Source of the DNA: Stichopus chloronotus
Lineage: Eukaryota > Echinodermata > Holothuroidea > Aspidochirotida > Stichopodidae
Length of the DNA stretch: 64,000 nucleotides
Direction: 5' to 3'
NCBI GenBank assembly: GCA_021234535.1
Contig: CM037840.1
Location: forward strand, 18,555,415-18,619,414
Shown here in pieces: positions 14,285 to 26,244 of this stretch. The translations under genes and the position numbers were made by a program. Numbering within the stretch: the stretch's first letter is position 1; each line of letters begins with the position of its first letter. The notes beneath the pieces are model-generated. The model worked only from the letters and a program-made list of their open reading frames with translations. It had not been told where the DNA came from and did not search any database.

Positions 14285-14425
14285 CATCACCCGAGCTACA
14301 TTTTTGGCCAGGGGTGAGCAAAAGTCTCAGTTGGTTCGCTCTTTGATTGACAGCAAATTCAAACAATGCGGAGAAGCGCATATTACACGGCATGCACGGC
14401 CAGTGTTTTGACGTTTAGTCCTTTG
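14285..14425. repeat. Dispersed repeat copy (family also at 25285 and 34010)
   Basis: The segment shares an ordered set of words with 25285-25500, among them GCTACATTTTT-like, TATTACAC.GC.T.CAC and TGTTTTGA. A third, more diverged copy lies at 34010-34255. There is no coding capacity. The other two copies lie in introns of the NLR-like locus. Confidence 0.45.
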
Positions 14426-15584
14426 GACGTTTGGTCCTTGTATATGCTCACCAGAATGTCAGGGACTTATTAATGAAAGGGATTGCGTGTTCAGAGAAAA
14501 CTGAAACGATAAGAGTATTATTGAATTCTAACATTTTTTTCTTTTTAAATTTTCACGCGAGATAGTTCATGGACAGAATACCCTTTTCTACTACGAAAAT
14601 GACAGTGACTACTTTGGAAAGAGACCGAATTGGCACAAACAGTAAATTTGAAATTATACTTGAAAATGAACAGATCAACAGTTTTACTTTGAGCTTGCGA
14701 GAGTAATAAAAATTGCACAATGAATATTCAAGAGCACAGTTCTCACCGGTGTTTCAAAAACATAGCTTACTACTCAAGTCGTTGCTCCTTGGTCGTTATC
14801 GGGAATTGTACTGTAAATTGAAAGGAGGCATTGTCTTTACAAATAAACTACAAGCTGATCAATTAATTACGGTGTCAGCTATCAGAGGTGTCGACTCAGT
14901 GAATACGGTACCCGTTACTTCCACTTGTTCATAGATGCGCACAGTTAAATCCAATGAAGACTGTAAACCACTGCATTATCATGTTTAACATTGTTCTGTC
15001 ATTATGTTACAAGAGTTTGCACTCGTATGGCAGAATCCATAACCTGAAACCTATTTATTTTCCAGAATTGTCTGAACTGGGCAATTGAAAACCATACATT
15101 TGGCCACCAAATTCTTATGTTCTTCCTTTTTACTTAAGCACGAAAGAACTTTTAAAAATTTCAGTACAGATTATTGTATAAAATTTTTACCTCTTGGAAA
15201 AATGAAAAATAAGCTTGAGTTTACCAAAATAAGTTTGTTTGCCAAAGTAAGTTCTAATTTTCCAAAAATACTTTAAGGTGCATTTAAGGTGCGATCGGTA
15301 TGACGACGCATCCCCCATACACACAGCCAGCTGCATTTTCTGACAAAATAAGAGAAAAGTCCTTAAAAAATAAGAAGAAAAAAATACTTAATTGAAACAG
15401 TTATTCCTGCAAATATACTGAATTTAGTAGAATACACCATTTAGCATTTAGCCCTCAATAAGTGAGCATTTTTTTTTTTCAATCGGTAAGTATCACCGGG
15501 CCAGGTAGTTAGCGTTCAAAAAATATCCTCGGGATAATAGAAAAAATGGACAGAACCAAAAAAATTAAAAATAAAAGCATTATT
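14426..15584. other. No gene recognised
   Basis: Short chance frames only. Several A/T homopolymers are present (for example near 15365 and 15470). Confidence 0.45.
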
Positions 15585-15945
15585 TAAAAAACTAACACAT
15601 AAGTGCAATGTGGTTTCGATAATTTCATGATATGTGTTTCTGTTAGCAAGTGTGTCGAATGACCTTTGACCTCCACCAAAAGCAATGGGGTTCATGTGTT
15701 TAAAATGGTGCACCTACAAATCAAACATGAGATTTATTCCCGTTTCCCCTCTTGAAATATTGCATTTAAAATGTTTTAACAATTTGACCCCTGTTGACAC
15801 CAAATGACATTTGACCTCCACCAAAAATGGGTGAGTTTATTTACTTAATGAATTACACCCACATGCCACCCACATGCGTACACAAGCATACACACACACC
15901 CGCACTTGTGGTTGTAAATGTTACGATTATCATTAAAACTTGAAA
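15585..15945. repeat. Dispersed repeat with GACCTCCACC and a CA-rich tail
   Basis: Two units each carry TTTGACCTCCACCAAAA (near 15664 and 15810), with TTGACCCCTGTTGACACC between them. A CACA-rich tail follows, then GTTACGATTATCATT. The same words in the same order build the longer array at 61450-62385, so the two loci are copies of one family. No open frame is associated. Confidence 0.7.
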
Positions 15946-16923
15946 ACGACATTAGAAATTTCTGGAGATATATTCAATCCAAGGAACAAACGTAGCGCCA
16001 TTTTCTGTCTAGTCCCACCCATTTGAGCATCAATTTCCAAAGGGGAAGGAATATCTCTCCCCTTGAAGGGGATGTGTCCCCCGAGACCCCTTCCCCTGGA
16101 TGAGGATAAGTCATCAATTCCACTAGAACTCACACTCCAGCCTCCCAAACCCCATCAAGACTCAGACCAGTCTATGCGACCCTGCACGCGCAAACTTGTT
16201 GCTTTTCCCTCAGCCAGCTTAATACGGAGAGAAGATAATCGTTACCGCTATCCCTCGATGATGACGTAATCAGGTTAAGGCACGGTGATTGTACCTTCCT
16301 AGGAATCGACGACTAACTTTATTGGTACGTTGCGTACATTAGCGGCACAGTCTTCCCTCTCTAAAATGGCGAATTCTATCTAATCGTCCGATCAGGGAGG
16401 TGCGAGAGAAGGAGATTCAACAGGACGGTTAAGTTATGCTAATCCTGTTAGATTTTCTCCGGCGTGATAACTTTCAATTCATAAAGGAATGAGAACAGCT
16501 TAGAGTGCCGTTTTACTTTTGTGTGATTTATCTTACTTCTAGGGACATCCAAGTAATCTTTATTCACACCTGCTTATAATCTTTGAAAAGGAGTACGTAG
16601 AAAAAGCTTTGGTGTGAAGTTCATTGCCGACAATCAACTCAAAACCACTAAAACTGTCAACTAGACAAATTAAAATGACAAAAAAAAAAAAGTAGCACGT
16701 GATTTATCCTGTCTAACTTCTGAATATATGTCCACATCAATAGTAATATTAAAAAAAAAATCCTCCCAAAGTGCCGGTCCCTCCTAACCCTTTGTGGAAC
16801 ATACCACTCAGTGAAGTTAGATTGTACAATGTGTTCATTGTTATTGGATGACAGTTGTAAAATTTCAGTGCCTAAAGTTTGCTTGTTTGGATATCCAGTT
16901 TTACGTAATGAACTCTCTCGTGT

Positions 16924-17090
16924 AACCCATACATGTAATAATTAACTATAAATGTAATGCCCTCCATAAATGTAACATTAACCATAAATGTCACAACTGA
17001 CCCACCATAAATCAAATACTTGAATTGGTAACCATAAATATAATAATTACAACCCACTATAAATAATTTTAAGCATAAATGTAATAATTA
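16924..17090. repeat. Degenerate minisatellite, unit like CCATAAATGTAATAATTA
   Basis: About nine variants of CATAAAT/CTATAAAT followed by GTAAY or AATAATTA occur at 15-30-bp spacing. On the minus strand this produces a repetitive open frame with Y, I, F, M and V residues, which reflects the repeat rather than a gene. Confidence 0.6.
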
Positions 17091-19450
17091 TTAAAACGTC
17101 CATTGAGAGTAGGACTGGAGGACAGTACATCCTCTCTTCTTGTCAAGAAAATCCAGATTCGACTTACCATAAGGTAACAGGGTCTGACTATGCGAACAGC
17201 TTGGGTGTATACTGAACGTTAAAACTATGAGACAAACTGTAAAGGAGTGACAATCACAATGCCGGTGTAGCATTACACGTATTTTGGTCCCCTGCCATAA
17301 CGATAGCATATTTTGGTATGGGGAACAGTAGCGTAGCGTGACACCTTTTAACACTTAACTCTGTTATGAGAAATGCCTTTGGTCACTGAATATCTCCCCC
17401 GGACAAAATATTCTTCGATAGCGTAAGGGGAAATTTGGTACGACCTTCAACTGACCAACACAAATTGTCTCAAGCACGAAGGATCCCGTATGTTGAACAT
17501 ATAAAATGATTACTTTAACCCTGTTAATTTGAACATGTAATAGGCAAAATATGAAAAAAAAAAACGTTCTCAAAAGTAAGAAGAAAAAGGAAGAAATTCT
17601 GAAAAGGTCGTCCTTCTAGCACTTTTATTGCCATCACACAGTTTCGCTGAAAATATAGTGCATGGTATAATCTGACAGAGAATCAAAGTTCGAATGACAT
17701 GATGAAATGAACAATTAGATGCACGAGAATCTAGCAAAGAATGCATGTTACAATACACAATATGTTATTGAGTATTATATAGTATTGGGCTTCCGTGGAA
17801 GAAAAGGCTAAGTTAGGGCAGGTTCTACAGAAAAAAAATACATCATGGAAGACATTACTATTGCCCTAAAAGTCTCACGGATTCAAATTTACACTACGGC
17901 CCAGACAGGGATTTTTTTTTTTTTACATTTGGGGTATGAATTTCTGAAAAGGCACACTGAATGTGTCATATAATACACACTGAGGACACTTCTTGTCAAA
18001 ACGTTTAAAACCCTGAAGATCCTGGAAAACCCTAGTAGTCCTCAGGTCTGGAGAAAAGTGTCTTTGACAGTCTGTGGGATGGCTAGTCAAAGGGGTTCGA
18101 GATAGGAGTCACTTTTTCTTCCGTATGAGGGTTTACTGTCTTCATCCTTCTCCAAAAGCAAACCCAAACGCCTCCTAAGCTCTTTTCTTTCTTTTCTTTT
18201 TGGGCAGCTATCTTATTAATTGAAGACGTCAGCTAATTGGTTCCTATTCTCTGCCACATCTGTTGCTCATTTGCCACGTGATCTGCCTCAGGTGAAAAAT
18301 AGATGCGATTGAACAATACATCCCATTGAACGTCAACCTCAATGGCCAAGGGAATCGTGATGATAGGGCCTTGTGATAACTAGAGGGCGCAATTCCAATA
18401 CTTGTAAAACATTTAAGGGAACTTGAACGTATTTTGACACGCGCAAGCTTATGCTGACGGTTTCACTTCATGGGGTAATAGGTCTAACCCTTAAGATACG
18501 AAACTTTTTCATTGGAGGTTCCGGTAGGTTAACTGATCACGTACTTCACTTGAATATGAGGTATCTTCAAAGTATGTGTTATGATTACATCACACTGCTA
18601 TAATCACTGTAAGGTCATATGTTTTTTTTTAATATAAATTAGTATTAGGAAAAGAGAGACAAAGCACAAAAATGATTGTTTATTTGATAGATTTGCTTGA
18701 TTCATTTATACCTTCAATGAAGAGAGGATGTTTTAACAGAACTTTTCCAATATAAAGAACTACAATTTGTACATAATAAGAAAGATTTTACTACAATATC
18801 TATATGGAAAGGAGAACACTGGTATTCACAGTGCTAAAGTAAAAGTAATCTTTTCTATTTTGGCCCTATGAATAATATGACTACACAAAAACAAAGGAAA
18901 AGGAAGGAAAATAAAGAAAAGAGAACAAACGAGAGAGGAGGAAAAGAAAGAGGGCAAGAGGGACTAAAATAAGTAGATGTTAAGAGTGGTAATTAAGTTG
19001 GAGCGAATTATTAACAAAGTATCTTTTAAGGTTACTTTTAAAGGTTGATAAGTTTAAGTCCGCCGAAAAAAAGTGTGTTCCCCTTCAAGTGTAAAGACCT
19101 TAGTTAACCAGTTATATCTCATTTTAGCATATTTTATGTTACAGTTCATGGATTGTATTGTGGAAAAGTAATACCATAGCGAAGTTCAATCAAGCATTAC
19201 ACAAGGTACTCAACAACAAACACAAAGCACAAACGCGGAAAACTTAAATGTGGTAACTCCTAAATTACTAAAACTTATTTTCCTAGTAGATTATTTCGTC
19301 TCATATACAGGCATGAGCTAATACGAACACAGAATTTTAGGATTTTGTGACTGACTAACGGTAACACTCAACTGGCTGTGTAATGGCACGCATAGTTGCT
19401 GGTAACAACTGGCCGTGTATCCACATGTCGCCCTCTATTTTAAGTCAGAC
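17091..19450. other. No gene recognised; purine-rich tract near 18890-18965
   Basis: Short minus-strand frames (for example 17091-17354) show no domain. The + strand at about 18890-18965 is almost purely purine, with AAAGGAAAAGGAAGGAAA-like content. It could be a simple repeat or the remnant of a retroelement tail. Nothing else is supportable. Confidence 0.4.
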
Positions 19451-19981
19451 GTCACAGCCTTGTAAATTGCTCCCTTGATATCTTGTTTCAGGTGCCATAC
19501 CACTAGTCACTCCCATTGACTTACACGCTAACATAGCAACCTTCGAGGGCCCAACCAGAGATTCCCTACCTACCATGTGATTAATAATGGCTTAAAGTAT
19601 CACGGAATATAAAAAAAAAAAAAATCGGTATGTCGACCATTAAGGTTTTGATTTAGAAGAAGTGGAGGGTTTGAGAGGATTTTCCCTCCCTTTGACAATT
19701 AATCACGGTCCTATATGTCACAGCCTTGTAAATTGCTCCCTTGATATCTTATTTCAGGTACCATACCACTAGCCACTCCCATTGACTTACACGCTAACAT
19801 AGCAACCTTCGAGGGCCCAACCAGAGATTCCCTACCTACCATGTGATTAATAATGGCTTGAAGTATCACGGAATATAAAAAAAAAAAAATCGGTATGTCG
19901 ACCATTAAGGTTTTGATTTAGAAGAAGTGGAGGGTTTGAGAGGATTTTCCCTCCCTTTGACAATTAATCACGGTCCTATAT
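19451..19981. repeat. Two-copy tandem duplication, unit 266 bp
   Basis: Copy 1 is 19451-19716 and copy 2 is 19717-19981. They are nearly identical: a few substitutions (for example TTGTTTCAGGTGCC against TTATTTCAGGTACC) and one A fewer in the poly-A run of copy 2. Such low divergence indicates a recent duplication. The unit contains a 13-14 A tract and no open frame of note. Confidence 0.9.
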
Positions 19982-20526
19982 GTTTCACATCATGTGAACT
20001 TTAGCTAATGCTTTTCAAAATCTAAGTAAAACAAATGCAATGATGTTAACTGAAGACATGACAAAAATAGGAACTTGACTCAACTTAGGCACTTTTCCTT
20101 TAGGGTTAACACATTTCGTGGATGTTCATAATGTAATGGTGGAACAGGACAATTCTGCAGGGTATCTGAAACCTAAATCTGAAAGAAATATCTTCTTGCA
20201 GTGAAATATCTAGAAAGTCCTCTTTTGCAAGATGTGCTTACTCAGACAGGATTGCCAACAACGGTACCAAGACATGACTGGATTTACAGCTTCCGTATAT
20301 ATTGACTGCATTAGAATGCAGGGAATCAGGATCTATGGGATTCGTCACTCACTGGATCACGGTGATCTGCTCCAGTCAGTGTGAGATCAGGGCAGGATGG
20401 ATTTAAGCATGAGCCAGCTGGGAGTTTGTCTAGGGACCCCTCTGAGGGGAGTGGTTCGTCCTCAAATTATTATATTTTGGTGTAGTATTACAGACTGTCG
20501 CAAGAACTGAACTTAGTGACAGCCCC

Positions 20527-20854
20527 AACGTTATCTATCTCTTAAGTTGTGCTTTTTGTCCGTCTGGTTTTTATATAGGCCAAACAGATAAGGTATTTCG
20601 TCTTAGATTTAATAACCAAAGCACACAAAAGTAGCATTAAGCTTAACAAGTCCGTATTCCCAGTGGCAAAGCATTTCACTCCTAAGGATCATACCCTCTT
20701 CGATCTTAAGTTCTCAATAATAGAAGGCAACTTTAAAACCCCTGCCAAAAGACTACTGAGGGAGGCTGAGCTTATAGTATCTCTTGGCACTAACAAAGGC
20801 GACTCCCTCAACAAAGACATCTCTTTTCTCTCCGGTCTTCAATATTTTAAGTAG
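20527..20854 (+). pseudogene. Penelope-like element fragment: GIY-YIG endonuclease domain, frameshifted
   Basis: Translation from 20527 begins NVIYLLSCAFC and continues FYIGQTDKVFRLRF. This is the usual start of a GIY-YIG nuclease domain as found at the C-terminus of Penelope-like reverse transcriptases (variant Y-L then Y-I-G, then R-x-R-F). The frame then breaks at about 20617 and resumes one base over with KSSIKLNKSVFPVAKHF and the frame running to a stop at 20852-20854. The 'PVAKHF' segment and the following charged tail match what normally follows the nuclease core. No reverse transcriptase is seen upstream, so this is a 5'-truncated, dead copy. In life the domain would nick target DNA for retrotransposition. 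GIY-YIG homology is fairly secure; assignment to Penelope elements is inference from family knowledge. Confidence 0.7.
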
Positions 20855-20913
20855 TTCAAGTGTATGTTTGTGTTCTGTGCAATGTAGTAACTTTATTCAG
20901 TTCTTGACTCCAT

Positions 20914-20937
20914 CTGAAGAAGGACGAAGCAGTCCGA
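20914..20937 (+). ncRNA. Possible hammerhead ribozyme core in the element's 3' tail
   Basis: The segment reads CTGAAGA, then a hairpin with stem GGAC/GTCC and loop GAAGCA, then GAA. That is the order of the hammerhead conserved core (CUGANGA, stem II, GAA). It lies about 60 bases past the GIY-YIG stop. Penelope-like elements are known to carry hammerhead motifs in their terminal repeats, so the context fits. I could not define stems I and III or the cleavage site, and the copy may be inactive. Confidence 0.4.
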
Positions 20938-21069
20938 ATTACTACGGATATAATAAATTGTTGGTTATTTACAAGGCATCACTGTACTTTTCCGTATTTT
21001 GTATTCCTCTTCTACCTGTATACCAACCCGTGGATCACTCAAATATGGCCAATATGCCTAATAAATAGG

Positions 21070-24000
21070 GATAATGTGTCCTAGTTTACTGACGATATTT
21101 CTTTCCACACCGCAATCATGCCTCCCACATAATTTCAGTATACTACATGACATTGATCCTTCCGAAACGGATGTAATTGATTTCCTCTTGGCTCTTAAAC
21201 AATGGAGTTAAAATCCAAGATGAGACAACTATTGGAACAATACATATTTTGATGTTTTGTTTCGCTATATACAATGCCAGTAGCAAACTAAACTATTAGA
21301 CTATATAAATTCATGTTTTTTTTTTTTTAAATTAGCGAAATAAAGAAGTTAATGCGCGTCTGCTTTCATTCAGATATTTAATGAAATTGAAGAAATAGGA
21401 AGAAAACAAGCTTTAGAGTGTGTAGTCCATGGAGCTGAAGACGTATGTGCATATTTTTCGGAAATATACTCTTATGTTCGTATCTGTACAAAGCATCTCG
21501 GATCGTTTAGTCATTTACTTCTCGGAAATAAAAGCTACGGCGGACTGTCAATGTAGTAACTGTCAGCACATCATATTTTTTGTTCGTGTCGTATTTAATT
21601 ATAATAAGCCTGCTACTATTGCACACCGATATAGGTGTAATGTGTGCTAATCTGTGCTAATGTATGATTTACTTGTCTACAACAAACATACCTTCACAAG
21701 TCAGAATAAATATATTTGTGGATACATTCTTGGCCTCTTGAACCACACTAACTTCTGAAATACTGTACGTATAATAGGAACAAATGCTGTACTCACACAG
21801 CAGCGAGAAACTGGTTGTCTATGCCTTTTTATGCCATGCAATGTCTACTCCACTGGTGATAGTTAGGATATATGAATTCTCAAATTTTTATACAACGCTG
21901 TTTGATATTATGCAATTTTGAAATTATCTGCAAGCAAGTCTGTGCTTTGAAATTTGTCAGTTGATATTATGCAGGTAAAGGGTAAACAAGGCAGCCCTCA
22001 TTGCCATCATTATTTTAATCAACAGTTACTGGTTTGCTTTTCTTTTCGATCATCACAGAAAAGATTCCACAATTTTATTCCAAATTCCAAATCGACGAAA
22101 ATGCTACCGCCAAAAAAAAAAAAAAAAAAAAACAGCGACAACTTTTTCGTAATTAAAGCCATTGCATCAAGATATCGTCCTAAAAGCGGGGGTGTTCCGT
22201 ATTAAATTGGAAAAGCGCACGCCCACAGTTCGCTTTCCATGTTTGCCAATGATTTCCTGTTTTTCGCATATTAGTTCAGAACATTAGTATAACAGAGAGT
22301 GCTTCTAAAGGAGCCTCGTGAATACTCTCCCTTGCACAACAACTTCTACGACCCAAACGTTTCTTCTTCGCGCTAAGTTAAAGTAAACTTGTTGTGGAGG
22401 TGAGTGTTACATTGTACATTAAAGAGATTATGACTTTTAGCTAAATAGTGTGTAATATACTTCAATAGCAAATTACCAATGGAAAACATCAATTTATCAA
22501 CAATTCTTTTCACAGTGCGGCTAGTGCTCGATTTAAAATGAAAGCATGGCAAAGACATTCCAAAGCTATAAAGTGCCTTAGAGGCTTTGTTGGAAACCCA
22601 ACAGATTGTGTCAACTCTGAAATTATTGATATATGTATTGATTTTTAATACCAAACTCAATCAACTTAATGTCTGTTCATTCTATATGTTGATGTTTATT
22701 CTCCAGCTCTCCGAAAAGTGCTTTCTTGTACGTTTTCTGCACGAAAAATTGTGACAACGTTGTAATGATGAATTTGGATGAGAGCAATTCTTACACTGGT
22801 TTATCGGAACGTGGTTGATATGTGCTTCGGAACGTATATACTCATTCAAAAAGATTAAGAAAGCAGGAAAGATTATATTCATGATGATAAAGAAATGAAA
22901 AAGTTAACACTGTAGACATCGAGGGCTTTTCGTTTGCTTTTCATTTTACCTTAAACATCCAATGAAGGTCTCGTTTGTAGGCCTTGGATTAAAAAAAGTC
23001 CATATTTTACCAAATAAAAGTAAAGTTACTGATTTATGTGTTCATATCACAATCTTCTGAAAGAATTCCCTTTCTGAGTCTGGTCTTCTTTAAGTTTTTC
23101 TCTCTCTTTTCGATTCCATTTCAAGGTGTTAGCTAGTCAAAGTCAAAGTCAAAGTGACATGTTACCTACAATGTACCCTGGGTCTGTCTAAGCCTAATGG
23201 GGGAAGACATATATCTTCTGCCTTTAATTTTGACGTAATTCATAAGTCTCGGCACATAGCAACACTCGATTGTGTATTTTGAAATATACTCAGAAAATTA
23301 TTAAATTAATTTTGCTTTGTTGATTACGAGGTTCTACATCTAACCTCCGTGCTTATATATGATAACCAAAGATTCTCATACGTTGTAGAGATCTAGCTTA
23401 GACTGGGCGCCTTCTATTGAGCACGTTTATAAATACTGTATAGTGACTTACTATTGCAGTTCTGTCCATGTGTACTGTGTATCAATGTATCAAAGTGCTT
23501 CGCAATTTTGACTTATCGTATGTTGTATATGGCAAAAGACGGGTTATAAACAACATACACTGCGAGCAAATTGCCACATGACGAATTTCAGGTCATTTTC
23601 TAAGATGTTTGCATCTACGGCATAACAAGATAGTGGTCAAATTTTCACGATATTTAATTCAGCGTCTAAATCAATAATGACGATTTTAGACTATATGGTG
23701 GACATGCAAATGGTATATTACCGTACTGAATGCTGAAAGAGATTAAAAGTGACTTTTAATTGTTCAAACACGTCCACTAGTTATCTTACGGGATCGAAAG
23801 CACCTCACCAGCAGTGACCAACGCCCAGATTAGAACCATTTCAAACTACCTTTGGAGATGCCAATTTATTTCGACATTGTTTCTTTTCTGCCACTACTGT
23901 TACAGGAACAAAAGTAAACAATAGAGAAAAAACTAAAATTGTGTATACTTAAAACATTGAGATGTACATGATCAAGATTGTCAGATACTATCAGTTTTCA

Positions 24001-24840
24001 AGATTGTTTGAAGATGGATGAATTGTGGAAGTTGTTGCATGGGCATTACCAATATGATTTGAAAGTAAATTGTTTGGTGGTGACATAGTGGCGTTTATGA
24101 ATGTAGGACATTGTACTGCAGTCGGAATTTTCCACACTTGCAGTGAAACAGTTTTATCTCGTATTTTACTGACTGGATGTTTTCAAGAATACTTAGTGTA
24201 CACGAAATCATGCTTGGAAAAAGATGTTTGCCTCTTCCTCCATGTTTTGTTGACCTTGTATGTAATTATCAGCTTTCTTTTCCCTACTGCTTGTGTTTCC
24301 TTGCTAAGAGATGTTCATAGTGATTATGTTACTGTTACTTCGTCGTTGATACTGATAATACCTATGAACAAGAACATTCATGGACAAGGAGACCCATTAC
24401 TTTGGAGAAGAATTGACTTATATATTATGACATATAGTTCAATCGTTGTTTAAGCATGCTGTTGCAGATGGAGGAATATTACGACGTACAGATGGTACTA
24501 ATTTTTACTGTATACAGATACTGGTAATCGTCTGCTTTGTGATGATTCCCAATTATCTTTTGTTGCCATACTTACAGTTTTACTGCCTTTTGACAACAAT
24601 GACTGATAACTATAACATCAAAAGACTGAACAACTCCAGGAAGACACGATGAAGAGTAAGTCTGAACTTTTCCATTGGAACGATCAGACATATAACTTTA
24701 CTTGCAACTCATGAAGTGTTGTTTTAAATTTATATCAAATGGGATATTATTTTTAATTACTCACATAATTTGGAGTAATTTATCCTGTCGACGTAGATGT
24801 CCTTTCTTATGATTCATTCTTTCTGTGTTAACAACGTTAG
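21070..24840. other. No gene recognised upstream of the NLR-like exons
   Basis: The region must hold the 5' end of the NLR-like gene if it lies within a few kb, because the first recognised exon starts in phase 1. I could not identify a start exon. A hydrophobic frame at 24070-24453 lacks an ATG at its start and any domain. A 20-base poly-A run stands near 22112-22131. Confidence 0.4.
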
Positions 24841-25146
24841 GTTTTGGGAGCTTCAAAGTAATGCTGGCAGACATTCTGACATTTGCCACTGTGATCAGAC
24901 TAGCCACACTCTTCGAGTATCCTCCGAGCATAATTGAAGAACTTGAAAAGAAGGGAAACAGAAGCCATGTCATGATTTGTTACATGGAAGAGAGAGGCCA
25001 AATTGAATCTACAGACATCACATCACTTCTGAATGGTCTGAAGACGCTAGCTCTCCGTGGAACAGAAAGAACAGTGAGAACACTGTTTGAAGAACATACC
25101 GGTATACAATGTACTGATAGCAGTCTCTCAAGCCAACAAAGAGAAG
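24841..25146 (+). CDS. NLR-like exon 1: death-fold (DED-like) domain
   Basis: The acceptor ends CAACGTTAG at 24840 and the donor is GTCAGT at 25147. The exon enters and leaves in phase 1. It encodes about 101 residues beginning FGSFKVMLADILTFATVIRL. The helical, charged pattern includes 'LEKKGNRSHVMICYMEERGQ', 'ITSLLNGLKTLAL' and 'VRTLFEEHTG'. The 'MEERG..I...DIT.L..GL..L.L' arrangement is what I expect of a death-effector/CARD-type six-helix adaptor domain in invertebrate deuterostome NLRs. Its phase-1 exit joins the next exon exactly in the frame that gives GKSCSFMDSLREMYALWYK. Death-fold identity is inferred from pattern, not from a profile search. An upstream exon supplying the start codon is not recognised. 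Confidence 0.65.
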
Positions 25147-25284
25147 GTCAGTACTACCTTAACAATTCCAAAGCCCAATACTCAAAATCTCACTTAGTTT
25201 CTAATGTTTCGTTGTTTATCTGCTATTCCCAGTGACGACGGTGCGTACATTGATTCGGTTAAAGGCTGTATTGCATCACCCTAA

Positions 25285-25520
25285 GCTATATTTTTACTTC
25301 CCGGGAAGCAAAATTCTCAACTGGTTCTAAGTTACAGTACCCTGCAAATCTGAAAGATGCAGAGCAGCTCCTATTACACAGCGTACACAGGGATCCATTG
25401 TTTTGATTACACATGTGGAGGAATTTAAGACAGGCTGAGGGAGGGACTAGAGGTAGGTGGTTGGGAGAATTGAAACTGTCTGGGGTGATGAGTTTTTGTC
25501 TTTAAATGTATTGTTTCATA
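25285..25520. repeat. Intronic dispersed repeat copy
   Basis: The segment shares GCAAAATTCTCAA, GATTACA(C/-)ATGTGG, GAGGAATTTTAGACAG-like and AGAGGGACT-like words in the same order with 34010-34255. It also shares its first part with 14285-14425. Both intronic copies follow shortly after a coding exon (exons 1 and 3), but the family also occurs outside the locus. Confidence 0.5.
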
Positions 25521-26244
25521 CAGAGGGCAGTATAAAATGGGTGCAAAAGTGTGTCCATTATTTACAACGAACCCTGGGCTCGAGCGTTATTTTTTGGGTT
25601 TATTTTACGCCCCATCCACCCTTCGCAAATTAATGTAATTAAGTACGTTTTGAGGTTGATTTATTTTGTGGGTCAAAATATGATACTACAGGTGCCCCTC
25701 CTACCTCACACCCCACCCATCTCAGCACCGCTATAACATTTTGGCTCTGTCTGATTCAATAGCATGATGTATCTGTAAGAAATAACATTTCTAGTAATAT
25801 TTTGAACATAGCTACCACTCTATTAGGTTCAAGTGAAGTGCATGAGCCCAGTTGTAATAAGTTTACAAAATTCCTGCCTATTCAGAGAAGAACATGTTAA
25901 AGACAGTCCAACGAGGAAAGAAATCGTCTTTTCGGCCAAGTATATGGGATTAAACATAAAAAGACCTGATAGTATCTCGATATATTGCGAATCTTGAACC
26001 CGGAGGAAATTAAATGAGCCTGGGCATATGGAGGGACATTCTGCCGCTCTGTCTCCCACCTCTCCAGGAGCTTCCCTCTGTCTCTCATCGATTGACGCCC
26101 ATGGTGACATGACATCTGACATTATTACCGTTTGAAGTTGTTTTAAATTGTATTTTGTTTTTCATCTGCATTCGTGTGTAATCTATAGACCGATGTGGAT
26201 TAAACTAAAAACTCAAGTTTGTCATATATTATGCTATATTTCAG

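Noticed and set aside
16872..17057. Tyrosine- and isoleucine-rich minus-strand frame
   Set aside because: It is translated from the CATAAATGTAAT minisatellite and not a gene.
24070..24453. 127-codon hydrophobic open frame just upstream of the death-fold exon
   Set aside because: It starts at TTG rather than ATG, shows no domain, and has no donor in the phase needed to join exon 1. AT-rich DNA easily yields hydrophobic frames.
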